Assembly: GCA_047602055.1 (NCBI GenBank)
Contig: JASGIG010000001.1
Span: forward strand, 2,046,001-2,110,000
Length of the DNA: 64,000 nt
Direction: 5' to 3'
DNA from: JAODBQ01 sp047602055
GTDB lineage: Bacteria > Actinomycetota > Acidimicrobiia > Acidimicrobiales > Ilumatobacteraceae
How positions within the stretch are numbered: the first letter of the stretch is position 1; each line of letters opens with the position of its first letter. Below are positions 18,578-25,238 of the stretch, piece by piece. Under the pieces are notes generated by a model, which was not told the origin of the DNA, did no database searches, and was given only the letters and a program-made list of their open reading frames with translations. The translations under genes were made by a program, and so were the position numbers.

Positions 18578-19325
18578 GTGGGTGACGTGCTGGTGCTCGA
18601 CGGGGTGACCGCGGCATACGACCGCGACCCGGTCGTCCGCGGCGTCACCGGCACGGTGCCCGAAGGCGGCTCGCTCGCGCTGATCGGGCCGAACGGGGCC
18701 GGCAAGTCCACGTTGATCAAGGCGATCCTCGGCCTCGTGCCGGTCGTCGCCGGCACCGTCGAGGTGCTCGGCACCACGCCGCAGCGCGCCCGCAGCCAGG
18801 TCGCCTACGTGCCGCAGGCCGACGTCCTCGACCGGGAGTTCCCGGTCAGCGTCCTGCAGGTCGTGCTGATGGGCCGCTACCGCAAGATCGGCTGGGTGCG
18901 CCGGCCGAGCGCCGCCCACCGCAAGGTGGCGATGGACGCGCTCGGCGAGGTCGGCCTCGCCGACCGGGCCCACGACCGCTTCGGCGTGCTGTCCGGCGGG
19001 CAGCGCCGACCGCGTCCTGCTGGCTCGCGCCGTCGCCCAGGAGGCCCGCCTGCTGCTGCTCGACGAGCCGTTCAACGGCGTCGACGCGGTCACCACCGAC
19101 GCGCTGCTGCACGTCCTCGCCCGCCTGCGCGCCGACGGCGTCGCCGTGGTGATGAGCACCCACGACCTGTCCGTCGCCCACCTCGCCTGCGACGAGGCCT
19201 GCCTGCTCAACGGCGACCAGGTCGCGTTCGCGGCGATCGTCGAGGCGCTCACCGCCGACCACCTCAAGGCGACCTACGGCTCGTCGGCCCTGCTGGTCGA
19301 CGGCGCCACCCTGCTCGCTCGCTGA
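18578..19325 (+). CDS. znuC: Zinc/manganese ABC transporter ATP-binding protein, one frameshift
   Basis: ATPase of a TroB/ZnuC-type importer. Walker A IGPNGAGKSTLIKAIL is at about residues 35-50, then a Q-loop region (VAYVPQADVLDREFPVSV). The signature LSGGQ is followed, after the frame break, by RDRVLLARAVAQEARLLLLD and EPFNGVD, with the H-loop MSTHDLS. The frame is lost right after LSGGQ at about 19006 by one extra C. Removing it gives 249 codons including the stop, the usual length. GTG start sits 7 nt after TATCGT. Two permease genes follow; no periplasmic binding protein is nearby. Confidence 0.85.
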
Positions 19326-19337
19326 GGCGGTCCCGCC

Positions 19338-20215
19338 GTGGTCAACGACCTGCTGATCGAGCCGCTGCCGCGCCCCGTTCATGCGCCGCGCCGTGCTCGA
19401 GGTGGTGCTGCTCGGGGTGCTCGGCGGCATCGTCGGGGTCCATGTCCTGCTGCGCCGGCTGTCGTTCCTCACCGAGGTCGTCCAGCACACCGTGTTCCCC
19501 GGCATCGCCGTCGCGTTTCGCGTTCGGCCAGTCGCTGCTGCTCGGCGCGCTGGTCACCGGGATCGCCTCGGTGCTGCTGCTTGGAGCGCTGGCCCGACGC
19601 CGGCGGATCGACGCCGACGCGGCGATGGCGGTGCTGTTCGCCGTGTTCCTCGCCGTCGGCGTCGTCGTCGTCAGCCGCCGCCGCGGGTTCCAGGCTGACC
19701 TCACCGCGCTGCTGTTCGGCCGGATCCTCGCCGTCGACATGCGGCAGCTGGTCGAGACGGCGATCATCGCCGCGGCGTGCGTCGTCGCCATCGCCGCCGT
19801 CCACAAGGAGCTCGTCCTGCGGGCCTTCGACCGGGAGGGTGCGGCGGCGATGGGCTACCCGCTGACCCGCCTCGACCTGCTGCTCGACGTCGTCGTCGCG
19901 CTCGCGGTGATCGCCGGGATCCGGGCGATGGGCACGGTGCTGGCGGTGGCGCTGATCGTCACGCCGGCGGCGACGGCGCAGCTCGTCTGCCGGCGGATCG
20001 GCGCGCAGATGGCGGTGGCCGCGCTGATCGGCGCGCTCGGCGGCTGGCTGGGCCTGGCGATCGCCTGGGACGCGTCGGTCGACCACGACGTGCGCCTCGC
20101 GCCCGGGGCGACGCTGGTCGTCGTGCTCACCGCGGTGTTCGCCGTGGTGGCGATCGGCACGGGTATCGCCCGCCGTGTCGCCCAGCGCCGGGCTGCGCCG
20201 ACGGTGCCGGTGTGA
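19338..20215 (+). CDS. znuB: Zinc/manganese ABC transporter permease 1, two frameshifts
   Basis: An ABC-3 family permease (TroC/ZnuB type), 291 aa once two single-base insertions are removed. These are an extra C at about 19374, after IEPLPRP, and an extra T at about 19517, inside GIAVAFAFGQSLL. The family core is clear: FMRRAVLEVVLLGVLGG, FLTEVVQHTVFPGIAVAF, LFGRILAVDMRQ, VHKELVLRAFDREGAAAMGY and GTVLAVALIVTPAATA. About eight membrane helices are expected. It is 12 bp after the ATPase and is followed by a paralogous second permease. Both breaks extend short homopolymers, which favours sequencing error. Confidence 0.82.
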
Positions 20216-20330
20216 GCACGCGCAGCGGGTCACGCCGGACGGCGGAGCGACCGCCGGGGAGCCCGACGTCGATGTGGCGCAGCGGGAGGCGCCGCAGGCG
20301 CCGAGGGGGCGCAGCCGCCGGGGAGGCGGC

Positions 20331-21188
20331 GTGAGGACGCTCGTCGACTCGTTCGGGTCGCCGCTGTTCCGGCGGGCGACGCTCGAAGCCGTGCTGATCG
20401 GCGTCATCGCCGGCGTCGTCGGCGTCCATGTGATCCTGCGCCGGCTGCCGTTCTTCGTCACGGCGATGTCGCACGCCACGTTCCCCGGCGTCGTCATCGC
20501 CTCCACGCTCGGGCTGAGCATGTTCCTGGGCGGGACGGCGTTCGGCCTCGTCGTCGTCGCCGCCGTGCTCGCCCTCGGCGCCAAGCGGGCGCTCGACAAC
20601 ACCGCGGCGATCGCCGTCGTGCTCGCCGGCAGCTTCGCCCTCGGGATGCTGATCCTGTCGACGCGGGCGTCGGCGTCCAAGGACCTGTCGGCGATCCTCG
20701 TCGGCTCGGTGCTGACGGTCACACCCGGCGACGTCGTCACGACGCTGGTCGTCGGCGTCGCCGTGCTCGGCGTCCTCGGCGCGCTGCACAAGGAGTTGGT
20801 GTTCGGCGCGTTCGATCCCGCCGGGGCGACGGCGATGGGCTATCCGGTCGTCGTGCTCGCCGGCGTGCTGCTCGTCACCGTCACGGTCACCCTCGTCGCC
20901 GCGGTGCCGGCGGTCGGCACGCTGTTGGCGATCGCCCTGCTGACCGTGCCGGCGTTGACGGCCCGGCTGTGGACCGATCGTCTCGGCCCGACGATGGTCC
21001 TCGCCGCCGTCTTCGGCGCGGTCAGCGCGTTCGTCGGGCTGTGCGCCGCGGCGCTGTGGAGCATCGCCGCCGGCGGGGCGATCGTGCTCACCGCCGGCAC
21101 GCTGTTCGCCGTGTCCTTCGCGGCGACGGCCGTGTCTCGTCGACCCGCCACGTTGGCAGTGGATCGTGCGGGAACCCGCACGTCGTGA
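20331..21188 (+). CDS. znuB: Zinc/manganese ABC transporter permease 2
   Basis: A 285-aa ABC-3 permease, intact and paralogous to the gene before it. It shares PLFRRATLEAVLIGVIAG, LRRLPFFVTAMSHATFPG, LVGSVLTVTPGDV, LHKELVFGAFDPAGATAMGY and VPAVGTLLAIALLTVPALTA. Start GTG 20331 is preceded by GGGGAGG; upstream in-frame sequence is low-complexity and 115 bp separate it from permease 1. Two permeases with one ATPase fits a TroBCD/MntBCD-like heterodimeric importer for Zn or Mn. The adjacent Zur-like gene favours zinc. Confidence 0.88.
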   Translation: MRTLVDSFGSPLFRRATLEAVLIGVIAGVVGVHVILRRLPFFVTAMSHATFPGVVIASTLGLSMFLGGTAFGLVVVAAVLALGAKRALDNTAAIAVVLAGSFALGMLILSTRASASKDLSAILVGSVLTVTPGDVVTTLVVGVAVLGVLGALHKELVFGAFDPAGATAMGYPVVVLAGVLLVTVTVTLVAAVPAVGTLLAIALLTVPALTARLWTDRLGPTMVLAAVFGAVSAFVGLCAAALWSIAAGGAIVLTAGTLFAVSFAATAVSRRPATLAVDRAGTRTS

Positions 21189-21206
21189 TGCCAGCCTCCG
21201 GGCTCG

Positions 21207-21641
21207 CTACTGCGCACACTCAGCGCAGAGGCCGACGAGGTCGAGTCGGTGGTGCTGCAGCGTGAACCCGTTGGCCTCGGCGACCTTGGCGAGGCTGGCA
21301 TCGAGGCTGCGCTCCACGCTCGGCGGCAGGGTGACGTCGCGTACCTGACCGCAGCTCGTGCAGATCTGGTGATGATGGTGCTCGGTGAGGTCCTCGGCCA
21401 GCTCGAAGCGAGCCCACTCGTCGCTGGAGGCGACGCGCTGCACCAGCCCGGCCTCCTCCAGCACCGTCAGGTTGCGGTAGACGGAGCTCTGCGGCATCCC
21501 CGCCCGGGCCTGGAGGATCTCCGGGATGGTCAGCGGGCGATCGCTGCCGGCCAGGAGCCCGACGAGGGCGGCGCGCCCGGAGGTGTAGCGCTGGCCGACG
21601 TCGCGCAGCCGGGCAGTGGCCGTGTGGTCGAGCTCGTCCAT
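21207..21641 (-). CDS. zur: Fur-family zinc uptake regulator (Zur-like)
   Basis: A 144-aa Fur-family repressor. The winged helix spans residues 10-75 (QRYTSGRAALVGLL and PQSSVYRNLTVLEEAGLV), the metal-sensing segment is EHHHHQICTSCGQVRDV, and a closing CAEC gives two CxxC pairs. It is convergent with the Zn-type ABC transporter operon, with 18 bp between stops, so it is likely its zinc-dependent repressor. Start ATG 21641 is 7 nt from a TAGCGT -10 box; the neighbouring GTG at 21644 is an alternative. A GAGAACG element shared with the transporter promoter lies just upstream. Confidence 0.85.
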   Translation of the reverse strand: MDELDHTATARLRDVGQRYTSGRAALVGLLAGSDRPLTIPEILQARAGMPQSSVYRNLTVLEEAGLVQRVASSDEWARFELAEDLTEHHHHQICTSCGQVRDVTLPPSVERSLDASLAKVAEANGFTLQHHRLDLVGLCAECAQ

Positions 21642-21648
21642 CACCCCG

Positions 21649-21654
21649 ACGCTA
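21649..21654 (-). promoter_or_regulatory. -10 box of leaderless zur promoter
   Basis: TAGCGT on the minus strand, 7 nt before ATG 21641. Confidence 0.5.
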
Positions 21655-21664
21655 CCCGACGAGA

Positions 21665-21682
21665 TGAGAACGGCTGAGAATG
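21665..21682. promoter_or_regulatory. Candidate Zur operator in zur divergent region
   Basis: TGAGAACGGCTGAGAATG carries GAGAACG, as in the transporter promoter, and a second GAGAA. It lies between zur and the divergent small membrane protein gene. Confidence 0.4.
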
Positions 21683-21712
21683 GGTCGGCGGTTCGTGGGT
21701 CGCCCGCTCGGG

Positions 21713-21718
21713 TACGGT
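21713..21718 (+). promoter_or_regulatory. -10 box of leaderless promoter
   Basis: TACGGT, 6 nt before ATG 21725. Confidence 0.5.
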
Positions 21719-21724
21719 GGCGGC

Positions 21725-22045
21725 ATGGCTCAGATCACCGAATCCGTCACCTCGATCGCCCAGGACATCGGGGAGACGGTCGTCAACCTGGTCCAGGACG
21801 CCGCCGCGGTCGCCGGTGAGCTCGGGTCGAACCTGGTCGACTCCGGGCTGAAGCTGTTGCAGGACACGGGCGTCGTCGACAAGCCGAAGAGCAAGAAGAA
21901 GGGCTTCCTCGTCCTGTTCATCATCGTCATCGGCGGCCTCGTCGCCTTCAAGGTGATCAAGGGTCGGAGCACGTCGGCTACGTCGTCGCCGTCGCTGACG
22001 GAGGCCGATCGTCTCGCGGACAGCACGGGAGTCGCCGTCGGCTGA
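21725..22045 (+). CDS. Small single-pass membrane protein, unknown function
   Basis: A 106-aa protein. An amphipathic N-terminal half (residues 1-45, no Cys) is followed by a KPKSKKKGF basic stop, one transmembrane helix (FLVLFIIVIGGLVAFKVI, about 61-78) and a Ser/Thr-rich tail. Basic residues before the helix suggest an N-in topology. I recognise no family. It is transcribed divergently from zur over a shared promoter region containing a GAGAACG element, so zinc control is possible. The leaderless promoter makes the start secure. Confidence 0.65.
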   Translation: MAQITESVTSIAQDIGETVVNLVQDAAAVAGELGSNLVDSGLKLLQDTGVVDKPKSKKKGFLVLFIIVIGGLVAFKVIKGRSTSATSSPSLTEADRLADSTGVAVG

Positions 22046-22344
22046 CGCCCCGACATCGCCGTTGATGGTCGAATGGCCGGCTGCGGCGAGGGTCCCCGGC
22101 ACCGTCACGACCGCGTGACACGCGTGGGGCGACGAGCGGATCACGCACCGCCTCGACGCCGTCCGATGCGGCGGTCGTCGAAGCAGTGACGTTCGCGGTC
22201 CGCCGGTCCGAGTCGGTGTCGTCCAGCTCGAAGCCGCTGGGATCGTCAAGCAGGTCTCCGAGGGGCGGTGCAACCGCGTGCGGTCTGTCGACGAGCTGCT
22301 GCGCCTGTCGGACGGTCACTCGCTCGGCCCGAGCTTGAGCGCCG
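22046..22344. other. Intergenic region, no convincing gene
   Basis: 299 bp between convergent genes. A minus-strand open frame (21978-22319, starting TVRQAQQLVDRP) has partly coding-like composition (PPLGDLLDDPSGFELDDTDSD) but no recognisable domain, and it would overlap the membrane protein gene. A small unknown gene cannot be excluded. No strong hairpin seen. Confidence 0.3.
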
Positions 22345-22968
22345 TCACTCGACGAGTGCGGCCGTCAGCCGTTTGAGCAGCGTGTCGTAGTCGTCGCAGG
22401 CCGAGAACGCCGGGAACTGCTCGGCGATGGCCGGCGGGGCGTGAAACCAGAAGCCGGCGTCGGCGGCGCCGAGCATCGCCGCGTCGTTGTACGAGTCGCC
22501 GGCGGCGACCACCCGGTAGTTCAGCGACTGCATCGCCTGCACGGCATGGCGCTTCTGATCGGCCATCCGCAGGCGGTAGTCGAGGATGCGGTCGCCGTCG
22601 ATCACGAGGCGATGGCACAACAGCGTGGGCATCCCCAGCTGGCGCATCAGCGGCGCCCCGAACTGCTCGAACGTGTCCGACAGGATCAGCACTTGCGTGC
22701 GCCGGCGCAGCTCGTCGAGGAACTCGACCGCGCCGGGCAGTGGTGACAGCCCGCCGATCACGTCGCTGATCGCCGCCAGGCCGAGGTCGTGCTCGGCCAG
22801 CAGCGCCAGCCGGTACTTCATCAGCACGTCGTAGTCGGGCTCGTCGCGGGTGGTGCGGCGCAGCGCGTCGATGCCGGTGCGCTCGGCAACGGCGATCCAG
22901 ATCTCGGGGACGAGGACCCCTTCCAGGTCGAGGGTCACGATCGTCTGGCGGGGGGTGGCATCCGTCAC
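22345..22968 (-). CDS. thrH: ThrH-like HAD phosphatase (phosphoserine phosphatase / homoserine phosphotransferase)
   Basis: A 207-aa HAD hydrolase. Motif I is the DLEGVLVPEIW variant that typifies ThrH, rather than the DxDxT of ordinary phosphoserine phosphatases. LSDTFEQFGAPL gives motif II, and GDSYNDAAMLGAAD gives motif IV with two aspartates. Length matches the family (about 205). ThrH of Pseudomonas dephosphorylates phosphoserine and can transfer the phosphate to homoserine. No serine or threonine pathway neighbours are present. It is divergent from the acyl-CoA ligase gene at 23035. Confidence 0.85.
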   Translation of the reverse strand: MTDATPRQTIVTLDLEGVLVPEIWIAVAERTGIDALRRTTRDEPDYDVLMKYRLALLAEHDLGLAAISDVIGGLSPLPGAVEFLDELRRRTQVLILSDTFEQFGAPLMRQLGMPTLLCHRLVIDGDRILDYRLRMADQKRHAVQAMQSLNYRVVAAGDSYNDAAMLGAADAGFWFHAPPAIAEQFPAFSACDDYDTLLKRLTAALVE

Positions 22969-22975
22969 GGGGGCC

Positions 22976-22981
22976 TATTCT
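22976..22981 (+). promoter_or_regulatory. Candidate -10 box for acyl-CoA ligase gene
   Basis: TATTCT in the short divergent spacer, 53 nt before the ATG. This would leave a real 5' leader. Confidence 0.3.
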
Positions 22982-23034
22982 TCCCGATAGCCGGGACCCA
23001 GACACCAAACGCCGGCCAGGGGGTTGCACGAGAG

Positions 23035-24645
23035 ATGCCGACCAGCACGATGCAGGACGAGCCGTTGGTCCTGCGCACGATCCTGGAGCACGGGCGGCGG
23101 ATCCACGCCGACAAGAAGATCATCACGTTCACCGGCGACGGGTACGTCACCTCCACCTTCGCCGAGGTCTCCGATCGTGCCGACCAGCTCGCCGCGGCGC
23201 TCGCCAAGCTCGGCATCCGCGAAGGCGACCGCGTCGGCACGTTCCTGTGGAACAACCAGACCCACCTGGAGGCGTACCTGGCGATCCCGTGCATGGGGGC
23301 GGTGCTGCACACGCTGAACATCCGCCTGTTCCCCGAGCAGCTGTCGTACGTCGTCAACCACGCCGAGGACCGCGTCATCATCTGCGACGCGTCGATCGCC
23401 CCGCTGCTGGCCAAGGTCCGCGATCAGCTGACCACCGTCGAGCACATCATCGTCAAGGGTCCCGGCGACGCGTCCGTGCTCGGCGACACCCTCGACTACG
23501 ACGAGCTGCTCGCCGCCGAGCAGCCCGGCTATGCCTACCCCGACGTCGACGAACGCGCCGGGATGGCGATGTGCTACACGAGCGGCACCACCGGCAACCC
23601 CAAGGGCGTGATGTACAGCCATCGCAGCACGTACCTGCACTCGGTGATGGTCACGTCCACGGCGAACATCGCGCTCAGCGAGCGCGACCGGATGCTGGTG
23701 ATCGTGCCGATGTTCCACGCCAACGCCTGGGGCACGCCGTACGCGGCGTGGATGATCGGCGCCGATCTGGTGTTCCCGCAGCAGTACCTGCAGGCCGGGC
23801 CGCTGTCGCGGATCATCGCCGACACCCGCCCGACGCTGACCGGGGCGGTGCCGACGGTGCTCAACGACCTGCTGCTGAACGCCGCGGACACCGACATGTC
23901 CTCGTTCCGGCTGGTGATGGGCGGCGGCTCGGCGCTGCCCCGTGCGCTGTTCGAGGGCTACCGCGACACGTTCGGCGTGCCGCTGGTCCAGGGCTGGGGG
24001 ATGACCGAGACCAGCCCGGTGTGCACGATCGGCAACCCGCCCGCCGACCTGGGCGACAAGAGCGAGATCGACTGGCGGGTGTACGCCGGGCGGGTCATCC
24101 CCGGCGTGCAGCTGCGGATCACCGACGACCTCGGCGAGGAGGTCGCCTGGGACGGTGAGTCGCTCGGCGAGATCGAGGTCAGGGGGCCGTGGATCACCGG
24201 GGCGTACTACGGCGTCGACGACGCCGAGAAGTTCCATGACGGCTGGCTGCGTACCGGCGACGTCGCCTCGGTGACGCCGAACGGCTACGTGCAGATCACC
24301 GACCGCGCCAAGGATGTCATCAAGTCCGGCGGCGAGTGGGTGTCGTCGGTCGACCTGGAGAACACGATCATGGGCCACCCCGACGTCGTGGAAGCCGCGG
24401 TGATCGGCGTTCCCGACCCGCGCTGGGACGAACGCCCGCTGGCCTGCATCGTCCGCAAGGCCGGCTCCACGCTCACCGCCGCCGAGCTGCGCGAGTGGCT
24501 GTCGTCGCGCACCGCCAAGCTCTGGTTGCCCGAGCGCTGGACGTTCATCGACGAGGTCCCCAAGACCAGTGTCGGCAAGTTCGACAAGAAGGTCCTGCGC
24601 GCCCGCTTCGCCGCCGACGACCTCGAGGTCGAAACCCCCGCCTGA
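23035..24645 (+). CDS. Long/medium-chain fatty acid--CoA ligase (AMP-forming)
   Basis: A 536-aa ANL-superfamily acyl-CoA synthetase. The P-loop-like motif MCYTSGTTGNPKGVMYSHR is followed by the VPMFHANAWG segment, the adenine motif GWGMTETSPV, GWLRTGDVASVTPNGY and the hinge DRAKDVIKSGGEWVSSVDLE. The catalytic lysine is in VGKFDKKVLR near the C-terminus. It activates fatty acids for beta-oxidation or lipid synthesis; exact chain length is not deducible. Start ATG 23035 is preceded by GGGGG and a short purine stretch. The frame is open further left across the promoter. Confidence 0.92.
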   Translation: MPTSTMQDEPLVLRTILEHGRRIHADKKIITFTGDGYVTSTFAEVSDRADQLAAALAKLGIREGDRVGTFLWNNQTHLEAYLAIPCMGAVLHTLNIRLFPEQLSYVVNHAEDRVIICDASIAPLLAKVRDQLTTVEHIIVKGPGDASVLGDTLDYDELLAAEQPGYAYPDVDERAGMAMCYTSGTTGNPKGVMYSHRSTYLHSVMVTSTANIALSERDRMLVIVPMFHANAWGTPYAAWMIGADLVFPQQYLQAGPLSRIIADTRPTLTGAVPTVLNDLLLNAADTDMSSFRLVMGGGSALPRALFEGYRDTFGVPLVQGWGMTETSPVCTIGNPPADLGDKSEIDWRVYAGRVIPGVQLRITDDLGEEVAWDGESLGEIEVRGPWITGAYYGVDDAEKFHDGWLRTGDVASVTPNGYVQITDRAKDVIKSGGEWVSSVDLENTIMGHPDVVEAAVIGVPDPRWDERPLACIVRKAGSTLTAAELREWLSSRTAKLWLPERWTFIDEVPKTSVGKFDKKVLRARFAADDLEVETPA

Positions 24646-24650
24646 AGGGC

Positions 24651-24661
24651 CTGCATTGCAG
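24651..24661. promoter_or_regulatory. Palindrome at the toxin-antitoxin promoter
   Basis: CTGCATTGCAG is a perfect 5-1-5 palindrome just upstream of the -10 box of the antitoxin gene. This is a typical place for autorepression by an RHH antitoxin. Confidence 0.4.
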
Positions 24662-24666
24662 ATCGT

Positions 24667-24672
24667 TATGCT
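24667..24672 (+). promoter_or_regulatory. -10 box of leaderless TA promoter
   Basis: TATGCT, 6 nt before ATG 24679. Confidence 0.55.
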
Positions 24673-24678
24673 GAACGC

Positions 24679-24927
24679 ATGACGCAGATCGTGGCGCGCA
24701 TCGACGACTCGGTGGTTGCCGATGTCGATCGACTGGTGGCCGACGGCGTGGTCGCCAGCCGATCGGAAGCCGTTCGTCTGGGCCTGGAACGCTTTGTGGA
24801 CGCCGAGCGCCGCCGGCAGATCGGCGAGGCCATCCGTGCCGGCTACCTCGCCATGCCGCAGACGGAGGACGAGTTCAGCGGTGCGGACGAGGCGGCGCGC
24901 CGGATGATCGCCGAGGAGCCGTGGTGA
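24679..24927 (+). CDS. Ribbon-helix-helix antitoxin (type II TA)
   Basis: An 82-aa protein with an N-terminal RHH fold: IVARIDDSVVADVDRLV supplies the DNA-binding strand and first helix, and SRSEAVRLGLERFVD the second. The C-terminal half (QTEDEFSGADEAARRMIAEE) is acidic and probably wraps the toxin. Its stop overlaps the start of a MazF-type toxin gene by 4 nt (GTGA), the normal TA arrangement with antitoxin first. A palindrome at the promoter suggests autorepression. Confidence 0.88.
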   Translation: MTQIVARIDDSVVADVDRLVADGVVASRSEAVRLGLERFVDAERRRQIGEAIRAGYLAMPQTEDEFSGADEAARRMIAEEPW

Positions 24928-25235
24928 CGCCGCGCCAGGGTGAGATCTGGTGGGCCGAGGACGAGGACAAGCGCCGCCCGGTGCTGGTCGTCACGCGGAA
25001 CGTGGCGATCCCCGTGTTGACCTGGCTTCTCATCGCGCCCGTGACACGAACCGTGCGGAACATTCCCACGGAGGTCGCGCTCGGGCCGGAGCACGGCCTG
25101 CCTCAAGCGTGCGCCGCAACGTTCGACAACCTGCACCGGATCCGGCGCACGCTCCTCACCGAGCGGGTCGGCCAACTCGATGCGACAGAGATGGACGAGA
25201 TCTGCCGGGCGTTGCACGCCCTCGCCGACTGCTGA
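24924..25235 (+). CDS. mazF: MazF/PemK-family mRNA interferase toxin
   Basis: A 103-aa toxin of the MazF/PemK fold. It opens with QGEIWWAEDEDKRRPVLVVTR, contains the family's basic RPVLV strand and a LLIAPVTRTVRNIPTEV segment, then CAATFDNLHRIRRTLLTERV and a closing helix. Such toxins cleave single-stranded RNA at short motifs. The GTG start at 24924 overlaps the antitoxin stop; GTG 24921 is an alternative. The gene is intact. It ends 3 bp before the convergent aminopeptidase gene. Confidence 0.88.
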   Translation: MTPRQGEIWWAEDEDKRRPVLVVTRNVAIPVLTWLLIAPVTRTVRNIPTEVALGPEHGLPQACAATFDNLHRIRRTLLTERVGQLDATEMDEICRALHALADC

Positions 25236-25238
25236 GCG

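Noticed and set aside
20216..20330. A short gene starting at GTG 20212 overlapping the permease 1 stop
   Set aside because: Its 40 codons are Arg/Gly/Ser low-complexity sequence and it ends at the ribosome-binding site of permease 2.
22046..22344. A minus-strand gene at 21978-22319
   Set aside because: Partly coding-like but overlaps a well-supported membrane protein gene and has no recognisable domain; kept only as a note in the intergenic entry.
24679..25235. Toxin-antitoxin pair as part of the CRISPR or a mobile island
   Set aside because: It sits between ordinary metabolic genes with matching codon use, no integrase, tRNA target or direct repeats; a chromosomal TA pair is enough.
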